A DNA stretch of 64,000 nt from [Clostridium] citroniae WAL-17108 (GTDB lineage Bacteria > Bacillota > Clostridia > Lachnospirales > Lachnospiraceae): contig NZ_JH376431.1 in assembly GCF_000233455.1 (NCBI RefSeq), positions 17,224-81,223 on the forward strand, given 5' to 3'. Position numbers and translations under genes: made by a program. The stretch's first letter is position 1, and each line of letters begins with the position of its first letter. This document shows positions 41,579 to 50,769 of this stretch, in pieces. The notes beneath the pieces are model-generated. The model made no database searches. It saw only the letters and a list, made by a program, of their open reading frames with translations, and was not told where the DNA came from.

Positions 41579-43612
41579 TTATACATTTACTGCTGAACGG
41601 ATATCGATCCTATTATCATTTAAAGTGGTGGCCTCCCCTATATCCGATAGTCTCTGGTGGTGGAGCGCATTGACCAGCAGCCCGGCTCCCCGGGAAGCCA
41701 TGGAATAAATTCCCGCAGCCGCAGCCGTGCCGGGAGCAACCAGTTCTGTCACCCGGGCAGTAAATTCCACCTCTGCCAGTTCGTTAAAGGCAATAACCGG
41801 ATCACCGTCCCGGATTCTCCGGCTGTCCGCATCAACAGGATGGATCATCAGTTTCATGGCCCCCCGTCCGGCGGTCAGTTCCTCCCTGTCCAGGAAAATG
41901 GAGTTCAGGGTGTACTGGCTTGGCACCGCGATCAGCCGCAGGGGATATACTCCTGCGTGGGCAGGCAGATAGCAGGGCATGGGGTTTGGCTGCTTGGGAT
42001 TTACGATCATGATCTTCCCGGAAGCTGTGCGAAACAGCCTGTGGTCTGCAAAGGGGGTGGATATGACGCCGCCCTTTCTCAGTATTTCCCACTCTTCGCC
42101 GGACACACGCCCCAGACCCGGGCCCGGCTCCTCTAACAGTTTCTCTACCATCTCCTCCTCTGACCGTTTAAAATACTCCTCCTCATATCCCATGGCCTGA
42201 GCCAGGATAGAAAAGGTATTCCAGTTACTTTTGCACTGTCCCGCAGGCTCCGTCAGTTTATAGGCAGTCCCGAAGGTACAGTATCCGTAGGCCAGGTAAC
42301 AGTCCGACTGCTCCACGGAAAATGCGGCAGGCAGGATGATGTCCGCATACCGGGCCGTGTCTGTCATAAACCGTTCATGGACAACCGTAAACAGATCCGG
42401 CCGCTTCAGTCCCTTGATCACCTGGGTCTGGCCGCACACCGACCCCACCGGATTGCTGCCATATACATAGAGGCTTTTTACAGGAACATTGTTCCTGTCC
42501 CCATTTAACGCATTCCCCAGCAGATTAAGGTTTACCTTCCTGCCCGGCGTCTTCCTAAAATCCGGTCTGGTCACCAAAGCGTCATCCACATAGGGACCTG
42601 CCGTGGGACTGCAGCCGCACAGGCCGCCTCCCGGTTTTCCCCATGCCCCGGTGAATACAGACAATATGGTGATCAGCCGCACGGTCATCCCCCCATTGCC
42701 GTAGCGGGACGGACCGCTCCCCAGTATGATGGCCGGACGGGATGCACGGCCATATTCCAGAGCCAGGGAACGGATCACCAAGGCGGGAATGCCGGTTATC
42801 TCCTCCGCCCACTTTGGGGTGTAGTCCTTCAGTGTATCCTTAAATTCCGGGAATCCTTCCCCATATTCTTCCAGGAACTCCCTGTCCTCCAGTCCCTCCT
42901 CTACAAGCACATGCATCATGGCCAAAGCCAGGGCCCCGTCCGTGCCGGGCCGTATGAGGACGATCTGGTCACAATAGGGCGCCATATCCTCCCCACAGGC
43001 CTCTATGAGCACCACACGCTTTCCCCCGCCCCTGGCCGCCTTTAAAGCAGGCATGGCCTGAAGCCTGGTAGCCATCATGTTGCTGCCCCAGACTATGAGA
43101 AGATCACTGTCACAAAGCTCACGGGGATCCAGACAGCCGGTATGGCCCATAACCGCCTCATATCCCGCCCCCTTGGCCGAAGAACACAGGGTCTTCACCA
43201 GGGAACAGGCGCCCATCCTGTTAAAGAAGGCATCCCCGCATTTGCGCTGGACCACGCTCATGACCCCGGAGTAATAAAAGGGAAGGATTCCATTTCCGCC
43301 TTCCTCCTTAAGGATTTCTTTCCACCTTCCGGTTATCTCATCTACTGCCGCCTCCCAGGTGATGGGCATGAATTTCCCCTCCCCCTTTTCCCCTGTCCGT
43401 TTCAGAGGGGTGAGGATCCGGTCCGGGGAATGGATGGAATCCATATACCGGTGCATTTTCCTGCAGATCAGTCCTTTGGCGGCCGGATGCTCCGGATCCC
43501 CCTTAATGTTCAGGATATGCCTTCCATCTGTTTCCGCCAGCAAACCACAGGACGTGGGACAGTCATAAGGGCATATTGTCTTCTTCCATTGGGTATGTCT
43601 TAACTCTGTCAT
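41579..43612 (-). CDS. molybdopterin-dependent oxidoreductase (bis-MGD, 4Fe-4S)
   Basis: 677 residues of the DMSO-reductase superfamily. N-terminal iron-sulfur site C14-x3-C18-x3-C22 and C50 (CPYDCPTSCGLL, GLICRKMHRYMD). Cofactor-binding motifs include TLCSSAKGAGYEAVMG near residue 140 (the Cys/Ser there is the probable Mo or W ligand region), ILGSGPSRYGNGGMTVRLIT and YGSNPVGSVCGQTQVIKGLK. The C-terminal molybdopterin dinucleotide domain includes HPVDADSRRIRDGDPV. No Tat signal, electron-transfer subunit, or cofactor-synthesis gene is adjacent, so substrate and partner are unknown. Confidence 0.92.
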   Translation of the reverse strand: MTELRHTQWKKTICPYDCPTSCGLLAETDGRHILNIKGDPEHPAAKGLICRKMHRYMDSIHSPDRILTPLKRTGEKGEGKFMPITWEAAVDEITGRWKEILKEEGGNGILPFYYSGVMSVVQRKCGDAFFNRMGACSLVKTLCSSAKGAGYEAVMGHTGCLDPRELCDSDLLIVWGSNMMATRLQAMPALKAARGGGKRVVLIEACGEDMAPYCDQIVLIRPGTDGALALAMMHVLVEEGLEDREFLEEYGEGFPEFKDTLKDYTPKWAEEITGIPALVIRSLALEYGRASRPAIILGSGPSRYGNGGMTVRLITILSVFTGAWGKPGGGLCGCSPTAGPYVDDALVTRPDFRKTPGRKVNLNLLGNALNGDRNNVPVKSLYVYGSNPVGSVCGQTQVIKGLKRPDLFTVVHERFMTDTARYADIILPAAFSVEQSDCYLAYGYCTFGTAYKLTEPAGQCKSNWNTFSILAQAMGYEEEYFKRSEEEMVEKLLEEPGPGLGRVSGEEWEILRKGGVISTPFADHRLFRTASGKIMIVNPKQPNPMPCYLPAHAGVYPLRLIAVPSQYTLNSIFLDREELTAGRGAMKLMIHPVDADSRRIRDGDPVIAFNELAEVEFTARVTELVAPGTAAAAGIYSMASRGAGLLVNALHHQRLSDIGEATTLNDNRIDIRSAVNV

Positions 43613-43671
43613 CTTATCTCTCCCTTAACCATGTTATCCATGGTTAAGTATAGATAGTTTTTCCTCATCCG

Positions 43672-44640
43672 TCAAACCAATCTTTCATCCCCCTCCTCCG
43701 AAAGAGGGTTGACCTGCACCAGGCAGTGCTTGACCTGAGGAAATTCCTCCTCCACTGCGTCATGAACATTTTTCGCAATATGGTGGACCTGTTCCAGCTT
43801 CATGTTCCTGTCCACCGCTATCTCGATCTCCACATATACCTTTGGCCCGAACAGGCGTGTTTTCAGTCCGTCCACCCGCTCCACACCGTCAGACCTTAAA
43901 GCCGCCATCCTAATGGAATCCGAGGTTTCATCATCACATGCTTTATCCACCATCTGGTTCAGGGAATCCCTTAACACATCCAGGGCCGCCTTTCCTATGA
44001 AAATACAGATGACCAGGCTGGCGGCCGGATCCATAAGGGGTATTCCCAGACGCGCCCCGCCGATCCCTACCAGGGCTCCGATGGAGGACAGTGCGTCTGA
44101 GCGGTGATGCCAGGCATCCGCCATCAGGGCGCCTGAGCGGATCTCTGAGGCAGCCTTTTTCGTATACCGGTACATCCATTCCTTCACGCCGATGGAGACC
44201 ACGGCCGCAGCCATGGCCAAAAATCCCGGCACAGCTGCGGTCCCGTGATTCCAGAAAATGGTCCTCACCGCTCCAAACCCAATACCCGCCCCAATGGCCA
44301 GAAGGACCACTGCCAAAAACAGGGCCGCCACACATTCCATCCGTTCATGTCCAAAGGGATGTTCTTTATCCGACTGTTTTGCCGCCATAGTCACTCCGGC
44401 CATTACGATCAGTGTACTGAACACATCCGATGCGGAATGGACCGCATCCGATATCATTGCATTGGAATGGGCCAGGATACCGGCCGACAATTTTCCAATA
44501 GTAAGGGCAACATTGACCAGGATACTGATCCAGGACACATGCAAAGCCAGGTCTTTGTCCGTACGCCCTCCATTCCCTTGGCCCCGAAGGCCCCGCTGTA
44601 ATCTCTGTTGAATCTTCTGCAGTATGCACATCCGTCTCAT
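43672..44640 (-). CDS. cation diffusion facilitator metal exporter
   Basis: Six-helix divalent-metal/H+ antiporter, about 322 residues. Metal-site motifs HSASDVFSTLIV, HPFGHERMECVAAL and MADAWHHRSDALSSIGALVG are conserved, and the cytoplasmic C-terminal domain ends VKHCLVQVNPLSEEGD. The start at 44640 has GGGAGG 10 bases upstream. A NiCo riboswitch with terminator lies directly upstream, so its likely substrates are Co2+/Ni2+ (or Fe2+) and it is expressed when metal is high. Confidence 0.93.
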   Translation of the reverse strand: MRRMCILQKIQQRLQRGLRGQGNGGRTDKDLALHVSWISILVNVALTIGKLSAGILAHSNAMISDAVHSASDVFSTLIVMAGVTMAAKQSDKEHPFGHERMECVAALFLAVVLLAIGAGIGFGAVRTIFWNHGTAAVPGFLAMAAAVVSIGVKEWMYRYTKKAASEIRSGALMADAWHHRSDALSSIGALVGIGGARLGIPLMDPAASLVICIFIGKAALDVLRDSLNQMVDKACDDETSDSIRMAALRSDGVERVDGLKTRLFGPKVYVEIEIAVDRNMKLEQVHHIAKNVHDAVEEEFPQVKHCLVQVNPLSEEGDERLV

Positions 44641-44668
44641 CCAACCACTTCCTCCCAATTAAAACAAT

Positions 44669-44715
44669 AAAAAACACCTGCGGGACAATACGAGTAAACG
44701 ACTGTCCCACAGGTG
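44669..44715 (-). terminator. riboswitch-controlled terminator before CDF gene
   Basis: On the minus strand CACCTGTGGGACA (44703-44715) pairs with TGTCCCGCAGGTG (44675-44687), followed by six T. The 5' strand is the 3' arm of the NiCo aptamer, so aptamer and terminator exclude one another. Confidence 0.88.
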
Positions 44716-44791
44716 CTTTCCTACCTGCTGCCGCATGTTGCGGCCCGGCTCCTTTATGGTTTCATTCCATATCAGGCCTGTTCAGATTGTA
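44701..44791 (-). promoter_or_regulatory. NiCo (czcD) riboswitch aptamer upstream of CDF exporter
   Basis: The minus strand shows the conserved pieces of the NiCo aptamer in order: CTGAACAGG, a variable hairpin (ATGG...CCAT), AGCCGGGC-CGC, GCGGCAGCAGGT, and ACCTGTGGGACAGT. These agree with the known czcD-motif core (CAGG, GCCGGGC, GCGGCA, CUGUGGGACAG). Metal binding should stabilise the four-way junction and prevent the terminator at 44669-44715. A TTGCAC-N17-TACAAT promoter may lie at or just beyond its 5' edge. Identification is from memory of the class consensus. Confidence 0.85.
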
Positions 44792-44888
44792 CTGTAGCTC
44801 TATATGCAGTGCAATGGATCCGGATATATCGGTTTATATCCGTTTGTATTAAGGTATGATGGAATGATTCGATTTGTGCTATATAGGT

Positions 44889-45875
44889 TTACAGAAGGTG
44901 CTTTCTAAGTTCTTCCCCCTCCTGGGCGCTGAGGTAAGACGGCGCAATGTCAAACACAGTCCTGCATCCGGTCTGCCCTTCTTTGCTCAACCGGTAGGCG
45001 GCTCTTGCATAGGCCGCGATCACGGAAGCTGTAAATTCAGGATTGGAATCCAGCTTCAGGCTGTATTCGATCACATGGCTGTTCTCATCCTCCCAGCCTG
45101 TCTTGCCTGTGCGGATGACAAAACCTCCGTGGGGGATCCCTGCATGGTCACGGAGAAGTTCCTCCTCCGAGATAAAATGTACCGTGGTATCATAGTCTGC
45201 AAAATAGTTGGGCATGGTCACAATGGCCGTTTCAATGGCCTTAAGATCCGCCCCCTCTTCTGCCACTACAAAACACTCCCTTGTGTGCTTCTGCCTGGTG
45301 GTAAGCTCCGGGCAGCTCCCGCTTCTCACCGCTGTCAGCGCTTCCTCCACCGGAATGGTATACTGCCTTGCATCCTTCACCCCATGGATGCGGCGGATGG
45401 CGTCCGAATGGCCCTGGCTTACGCCCCGGCCCCAGAAGGTATAGTCCCTGCCGCCCGGAAGGACAGCGCTGGCATACAGGCGGTTCAGTGAAAACATGCC
45501 CGGATCCCAGCCAACGGAAATGATTCCTATATGTCCGCCTGCCCTCGCAGCCCTGTCCACCGCGTCAAAATGCTGAGGAATATTGGCATGGGTATCAAAG
45601 CTGTCGATCACATTAAAATATTCCGCCATCTGGGGCGTCTGCACAGGAAGATCCGTGGCGCTTCCGCCGCAGAGGATCAAAACATCGATCTCATCCTTCA
45701 TGGAGGGAGCATCCTCTGCTGATAAAACCTTTGCCCCTTCCGTAAGGATCTGAAGGCCCGCCGGATCCCTCCTGGTGAAAACAGCCTTCAGTTCCATATC
45801 CGGATTGTGCCTGACCGCACACTCCACGCCTCTTCCAAGGTTGCCGTATCCTAAAATTCCCACTCTGATCGCCAT
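44889..45875 (-). CDS. ddh: meso-diaminopimelate dehydrogenase
   Basis: NADPH-dependent enzyme making meso-diaminopimelate in one step from tetrahydrodipicolinate, for lysine and peptidoglycan. 328 residues: Rossmann motif RVGILGYGNLGRGVECAV, then NVIDSFDTHANIPQHFD and ISVGWDPGMFSLNRLYA, with FWGRGVSQGHSDAIRRI characteristic of Ddh. Start at 45875 with AAGGAGT 7 bases upstream. Monocistronic with its own promoter; the usual dap genes are not adjacent. Confidence 0.95.
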   Translation of the reverse strand: MAIRVGILGYGNLGRGVECAVRHNPDMELKAVFTRRDPAGLQILTEGAKVLSAEDAPSMKDEIDVLILCGGSATDLPVQTPQMAEYFNVIDSFDTHANIPQHFDAVDRAARAGGHIGIISVGWDPGMFSLNRLYASAVLPGGRDYTFWGRGVSQGHSDAIRRIHGVKDARQYTIPVEEALTAVRSGSCPELTTRQKHTRECFVVAEEGADLKAIETAIVTMPNYFADYDTTVHFISEEELLRDHAGIPHGGFVIRTGKTGWEDENSHVIEYSLKLDSNPEFTASVIAAYARAAYRLSKEGQTGCRTVFDIAPSYLSAQEGEELRKHLL

Positions 45876-45914
45876 GTATAACACTCCTTTTGCATATGTT
45901 TTTAATTTTTGTAA

Positions 45915-45943
45915 ATTATACTATAGCTAAAGGTGAATGGCAA
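45915..45943 (-). promoter_or_regulatory. promoter for ddh
   Basis: Minus strand TTGCCA (45938-45943), 17-base spacer, TATAAT (45915-45920), 40 bases before the start. Confidence 0.65.
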
Positions 45944-45992
45944 GTTTTTTTCTCTAAAGTATAATCCTGGTCTTTTACTGTACTTACTTTTT

Positions 45993-46766
45993 TCAGGCTG
46001 ACAGGATCGACAGCAGTTCTTTGCTGATCAGGCCATTGCTGGCCACAATAGGACTGGGCACTGAAACATCCGGATCCTCACCATTGTAACCGGTAACCCT
46101 TCCTCCAGCTTCCTGTATCATCAGCATTCCAGCGGCAAAATCCCAGGGTCTTAACACCCTCTCAAAATAAGCATCCGTGCGGCCGCAGGCCACATGGGCA
46201 AGTTCTATGGCCGCAGATCCGTTCCTCCTGATATCGGAGCAGCGCAGAAACACCTGTTTAAAATCCTGGAAATTCCTGTCCGCCAGCTGGTGGTCATAGG
46301 GGCTGGTGCCAATGGCGATCAGGCTTCTCTCCATGGTGTCCACACCGCTTACATGGATGGGTTTTCCATTGAGCCATGCCCCTCCTCCCCGGATCGCATA
46401 AAACATCTCGTCCGTGTAGGGCTGGTAAATAATCCCCAGTTCCAACTGCCTGTTGTCACAGAGCGCAAGTGACAGCGCGCTGTTTCTATTGTCATGGATC
46501 AGGTTGGTGGTTCCGTCCACAGGATCCAGGATCCACACAGCTCCTGAAAAGTCGATCTCACTGTTATCCTTTTCCTCCCCCATAAACTGGATATCCGGAT
46601 ACAAGTTTCTAAGCCCCTTCTGTATCATCTCCTGCACCTGGAGATCCACCTGGGTCACAAAATCCGCCACCCCCTTAACCTGGATCCTGGATGCCCCCTC
46701 ATGGTCTAAAAACAGGGGCTTTACCGTCCTTGCAAGCTCCATTATCTTTGCCGCGTCAACCTTCAT
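45993..46766 (-). CDS. suhB: inositol monophosphatase family protein
   Basis: 257-residue Mg2+/Li+-sensitive phosphatase. Metal-site motifs FMGEEKDNS (E64/E65), WILDPVDGTTNLIH (D81, D84) and RPWDFAAGMLMIQEAGGRVT. The substrate may be inositol phosphate or another small phosphate ester. Its ATG overlaps the GyrI-like gene's stop (ATGA), and AGGAGG lies 10 bases upstream. Confidence 0.9.
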   Translation of the reverse strand: MKVDAAKIMELARTVKPLFLDHEGASRIQVKGVADFVTQVDLQVQEMIQKGLRNLYPDIQFMGEEKDNSEIDFSGAVWILDPVDGTTNLIHDNRNSALSLALCDNRQLELGIIYQPYTDEMFYAIRGGGAWLNGKPIHVSGVDTMERSLIAIGTSPYDHQLADRNFQDFKQVFLRCSDIRRNGSAAIELAHVACGRTDAYFERVLRPWDFAAGMLMIQEAGGRVTGYNGEDPDVSVPSPIVASNGLISKELLSILSA

Positions 46767-47446
46767 CTTCTTACGTCCTCCTGTCTTTCTATGTGTACTC
46801 TCGGAGTCTCCTCCGCACCCATTTTTACGGGATGCCGGATCACTGTCTTCCGCCTGGAAGCCTCGGTCTTCCTGGGATCGGAAAGATAGATTTCATGGTG
46901 CAGGCGGGTGGCGCTTAAATCGTTTTCATAGCCGTTGGCGGCGATGTACCCATCCATCCTGGCAACGGTGGCTGGCTCCTCATCATATGCGCCGTGGTGC
47001 ATGATCTGGACACACAGTCCTTCATCTATGGTAAGATATTCGGCAAGGGAACAGTCCAGTTTTTTCTTTCTCTCCGCCTCCCTTACCGCCCAGTCAAAGT
47101 CCTCTTTTTTCACAAAATCCGGCAGCCGGATCACGCTGATCCAGTTAAAACTGCTTTTGTCCGAATAATCCACGCCATCAACGCCGTCCTGCCACCAGAA
47201 GCCCTCCAGAGGAGGAACCACATACTCAAAAAAGCCATCGATCTTGTAGGGTCCCTTATAGCTCATCTTTATGGTATAGGCGACTGCATATAAAATCCCC
47301 ACCCCGCGCTGGTATTCTCCCCCCTCTTCGTTGGGATCGCCCTTTCCGCGGACAGCTATGTACCTGGCCGGCTTAACCGTAACAAGCTCAGGCTGGTCCT
47401 TTGGCATGTAACATTCTTTGTACTCCTTTTTAAAGTCAAACGGCAT
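46763..47446 (-). CDS. GyrI-like small-molecule-binding domain protein
   Basis: About 227 residues, a SOUL/GyrI-like fold of the type found in effector domains: VTVKPARYIAVRGKGDPNEE, FEYVVPPLEGFWWQDG, VQIMHHGAYDEEPATVARMD and LHHEIYLSDPRKTEASRRKT. The last segment is typical of YdeE/GyrI-like stand-alone proteins. It has no DNA-binding domain. Starts at 47446 with AAGGTG upstream. Translationally coupled to the phosphatase downstream. Confidence 0.85.
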   Translation of the reverse strand: MPFDFKKEYKECYMPKDQPELVTVKPARYIAVRGKGDPNEEGGEYQRGVGILYAVAYTIKMSYKGPYKIDGFFEYVVPPLEGFWWQDGVDGVDYSDKSSFNWISVIRLPDFVKKEDFDWAVREAERKKKLDCSLAEYLTIDEGLCVQIMHHGAYDEEPATVARMDGYIAANGYENDLSATRLHHEIYLSDPRKTEASRRKTVIRHPVKMGAEETPRVHIERQEDVRR

Positions 47447-47557
47447 TGCAGTCACCTTCCTTTGTTTTACTAGAATATTTTTCTTTTTGTATACCTTTTC
47501 ATTCTAATATCCGTCTGTGAAAAAGTCAAATGGATCAAACAAAAGGAAGGTCTTATA

Positions 47558-48736
47558 TTATGCCCCATCCACTGAGTTCAGCCGTTCCATCACCTGCCAC
47601 TCCCTCTCAATATAGAACATCTGGTCCAGCATCAGCCAGTTGGCCCGAAAGAAACTCATCAGCTGCCAATAACCGGCCCCGGAAAGCCCGTATTCCTTGA
47701 TCAGGTCAAACTTGGCTTTGATGCTCCTGACATCCTCAAACCACACCTCATGCTGGATCCCATACTGCCAGTACCGGAAATAGGGAGACATGGCAGTCTC
47801 GTCAAACCGGATATCCACTCCAAAATCAATGGCGATCTGCACCGCCTGCCTGTTATTGATCGTCCTGGCCCTTGTCACTCCCCTCTCATAGGGGAGGGCC
47901 CAGTCATACCCATAGTTGGGAATCCCCAGGCTCAGCTTTTCCCTGGGGATGGCGGTTATGGCATAATCCACCACCCGTCTCACCATGTTGATGGGTGCCA
48001 CGGCCATGGGCGGCCCCTGGCTGTACCCCCATTCGTATGTCATCAGCATGGCCCGGTTGGCGGCCGCCCCCAACAGCGCATAATCAATGCCCTCGTACAA
48101 AAGCCCTCTCTGCTCCGCCGATGTCTTGGGGGCCAAAGCCACTGAGACAGGATAGCCGAACAGGTTCATCACCCTTGTTGCAAGGCTTACAAAGGCTGCG
48201 AATCCCTCCCGGTCATCTGCCAGCACATATTCAAAATCAATGTCCAGGCCGCCGAATCCCTTTTCCTGCATGGTGCGTCCCAACTCCCATATAAGTCTTT
48301 GCTGCAGCTCATGATCCCTGACCAGCCCGGATACAAGGTTATTGTTAAAATGCCCGTCTTCCCCCAACGGAGTCAGCGTCAGTATGGGCCGTGTCCCCCA
48401 CTGACGCGCCTTTTCAATCATCCAGGCATCATCCGTCATGGGCGGTACCAGCTCTCCCTCCAGGGTGAACCCATAGGAAAATACCTTCAGTCCATCCAGA
48501 AACGGCAGGGTTTCCTCCAGTACCTCATTATCAATAAAGGGATATGCGTACCCACTGGTGTAAAGAGGCGTCCTATCATGGACAGGATTCCCATCTGAAA
48601 TATAAAGAGCCTGGCCAACGGCCAGGCGGTATGGGTATTCAATCTGATTATCCCAGATCACGGTCTGGGTGGAAATGTTGAAAGTCCTTGCAATGGAGTC
48701 CACACTGTCCCCCTGTTTTACCACATATAGTTCCAA
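47558..48736 (-). CDS. LysM and GH18 glycosidase, spore-cortex type (SleL/YaaH-like)
   Basis: 392 residues. N-terminal LysM domain (YVVKQGDSVDSIARTFNIST, residues 3-47) binds peptidoglycan; the remainder is a glycoside hydrolase 18 barrel with GFGGLDIDFEYV, whose final Glu is the catalytic acid, and GIPNYGYDWALPYERG. Family members are N-acetylglucosaminidases acting on spore cortex during germination or coat assembly. The single LysM and lack of a signal peptide fit a spore-coat enzyme made in the mother cell. The start is TTG at 48736 with GAGGAG 7 bases upstream. Confidence 0.87.
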   Translation of the reverse strand: MELYVVKQGDSVDSIARTFNISTQTVIWDNQIEYPYRLAVGQALYISDGNPVHDRTPLYTSGYAYPFIDNEVLEETLPFLDGLKVFSYGFTLEGELVPPMTDDAWMIEKARQWGTRPILTLTPLGEDGHFNNNLVSGLVRDHELQQRLIWELGRTMQEKGFGGLDIDFEYVLADDREGFAAFVSLATRVMNLFGYPVSVALAPKTSAEQRGLLYEGIDYALLGAAANRAMLMTYEWGYSQGPPMAVAPINMVRRVVDYAITAIPREKLSLGIPNYGYDWALPYERGVTRARTINNRQAVQIAIDFGVDIRFDETAMSPYFRYWQYGIQHEVWFEDVRSIKAKFDLIKEYGLSGAGYWQLMSFFRANWLMLDQMFYIEREWQVMERLNSVDGA

Positions 48737-48836
48737 GGCATTGCTCCTCTGCCTGTATTTATAGAATTATATGCAGCAGCAGCGGGTTCTCATTCGTAAA
48801 TTATGCGTGATGGGACTCTCTTTATTCCGCAGAACT

Positions 48837-50192
48837 TTATTCCACAAGACTTTTTGACATCCATTTCCCGCTCTTTACCCGCAGGAAGGAAAATATAAAT
48901 CCAAAGGCCCAGCCGGTGGGAATGGACCACCAGATCGCGCTGGCGCCTATGTAGTGCGCAAGGAGGTATGCGATGGCCACACGCGAAAACAGGTTGACCA
49001 TGGAGCTGAGCATGAATGCGCCCATGTCCCCGGCTCCGCGCAAAAGACCATTGCCCACAAACAGTGCGCCCATCAGCAGATAGAACACGGAAACTGTCTT
49101 CATGTACTTAAGGCCGTAACTCATGGCGCTTCCCTCCGCCCCCTGGTTCAGGAACAGCCCCAGAAGCTGCGGGCCAAAGAGGTAGATCAGGGTGGTGATG
49201 ATCAGTGAGAAGATAAATACCATAAACATACATGATTTATATCCCTGCTTCACCCTGTCCATCTTGCCCGCGCCGATGTTTTGGGCCGTATAGCTGGAAA
49301 TGGCATTGGAAAAGTTCATATTGGGCAGCATGGCCAGGGTGTCGATCTTGGTGGCCGCTGTATAACCGGCCACAAACACCTTGCCGTAGGAGTTGACCAG
49401 TCCCTGCATCATCATCATACTCACCGACACGATGGACTGCTGAAGCATGGAGGGAACGCCCACCTTGGCAATCCTCCTGGCCGCATCCATATCAAAATAG
49501 GCGAAGGCAGCTCCTCTGGCTGAGGGTTCATTTTCCATCTTCCTTAAACGCCCTATGAGTACAAAAAATGAAATACATGCGCAAAGTCCCTGGGCGATCA
49601 GTGTCGCCCATGCAACGCCTGCCACTCCCATATTAAACTTAATGACAAACAGCAGGTCCAGTACAATATTGGTCAGGGCTGACACCATAAGAAACTTAAG
49701 GGGTGTCTGGCTGTCTCCCAATGCATTATAAATACCATTCAGGGAATTGTATAAAAAGAGGAATATGGCTCCTCCAAAATAGATCCTCAGATAGGCCAGG
49801 GAATCAGCCATGATATCCGGATCTGTTCCCAGAAGTTTCAGCAGAGGGCCTGCTGCCAGTTCACCGATTCCCATTATGATCAGCCCAATGACACCCAATG
49901 AGATCAGGGCGGTGGATACAGTTACCTTCATCTCCCTTATCTTTCCCGCCCCAAAAAACTGGGAGATCACCACCGTACATCCCATGGACAAACCGGCCGC
50001 CACTGCCACTGACAGGAATACCACGGGGAAAGATGAGCCAACCGCGGCCAGGGCGTCCTCGCCCACAAACCGGCCCACCACCATAGAGTCCACCATGTTG
50101 TAGAGCTGCTGGAACAGGTTTCCCACCACCATGGGTATTGCAAAGAAAAACAGAAGTTTTAAAGGCTTTCCCTCTGTCAGGTTATTGATCAT
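48837..50192 (-). CDS. MATE family efflux transporter
   Basis: 451-residue, 12-helix multidrug/Na+ antiporter. QLYNMVDSMVVGRFVGEDAL, GAGLSMGCTVVISQFFGAGK-type loop, and the internal repeat (GKVFVAGYTAATKIDTLAML, YTAQNIGAGKMDRVKQGYKS) are intact, so this copy, unlike the one at 13161-14554, looks functional. Follows its MarR gene with an 11-base overlap and is probably induced through it. Confidence 0.93.
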   Translation of the reverse strand: MINNLTEGKPLKLLFFFAIPMVVGNLFQQLYNMVDSMVVGRFVGEDALAAVGSSFPVVFLSVAVAAGLSMGCTVVISQFFGAGKIREMKVTVSTALISLGVIGLIIMGIGELAAGPLLKLLGTDPDIMADSLAYLRIYFGGAIFLFLYNSLNGIYNALGDSQTPLKFLMVSALTNIVLDLLFVIKFNMGVAGVAWATLIAQGLCACISFFVLIGRLRKMENEPSARGAAFAYFDMDAARRIAKVGVPSMLQQSIVSVSMMMMQGLVNSYGKVFVAGYTAATKIDTLAMLPNMNFSNAISSYTAQNIGAGKMDRVKQGYKSCMFMVFIFSLIITTLIYLFGPQLLGLFLNQGAEGSAMSYGLKYMKTVSVFYLLMGALFVGNGLLRGAGDMGAFMLSSMVNLFSRVAIAYLLAHYIGASAIWWSIPTGWAFGFIFSFLRVKSGKWMSKSLVE

Positions 50193-50619
50193 TTGTACAT
50201 CCTCCTTGTCTGTGTCGGTATTTCATTGCATTCTCAGCAATACGTCTTACAAAATCCTGATGAAGGGACCGCTCCTCCTCCGTAAAGCCGGAATAGCAGA
50301 TTGCGTCCCATCTCATGAATATCTTGTCTGTCTCCGCCAGAACCTTCTCACCTTCCGCTGTCAGGCTCACCAGCTTCTGCCGCTTATTCTTCTCATTGAC
50401 CACCCGGCAGACCAGCCCCTTTTCCTCCAGCTCCGACAGATTTCTGGCGATCCTGCCCTTGTCCATGTCAAAATGGGCGCACACATCCTCCTGGGTGCAG
50501 CTGCCCCTGCGCAAAAAATTAAGGACCTTCCCCTCCAGCGGTTGAAGTCCAAATCGTTCTAACTCGTTCCGTATAAACAACAATTCACAGCGGCGGTATA
50601 TTCCCGTATACTGATTCAT
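50182..50619 (-). CDS. MarR-family regulator of the MATE gene
   Basis: 145-residue winged-helix repressor: QPLEGKVLNFLRRGSCTQED, FDMDKGRIARNLSELEEKGL, NEKNKRQKLVSLTAEGEKVL. The start at 50619 has GGGAGG 4 bases upstream; the frame open to 50712 crosses the promoter and is not used. Its operator lies in the promoter spacer. Confidence 0.92.
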   Translation of the reverse strand: MNQYTGIYRRCELLFIRNELERFGLQPLEGKVLNFLRRGSCTQEDVCAHFDMDKGRIARNLSELEEKGLVCRVVNEKNKRQKLVSLTAEGEKVLAETDKIFMRWDAICYSGFTEEERSLHQDFVRRIAENAMKYRHRQGGCTNDQ

Positions 50620-50653
50620 CCTTCCTCCCGGATCCCATGGATCGCTGAACGTT

Positions 50654-50681
50654 TGTATAATACAACAGTTGTAACATTCAA
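50654..50681 (-). promoter_or_regulatory. promoter with embedded MarR operator
   Basis: Minus strand TTGAAT (50676-50681), 16-base spacer, TATACA (50654-50659). The spacer contains the perfect palindrome TACAAC-A-GTTGTA at 50661-50673, so regulator binding would occlude RNA polymerase. Confidence 0.7.
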
Positions 50682-50769
50682 CTATTATAGTGGCATATGG
50701 TATGGATGTCAAGTCCGTTATGTGGTATTATGTTGGATAGTATCATATTTTGAAAAGACAGGTGATCCT

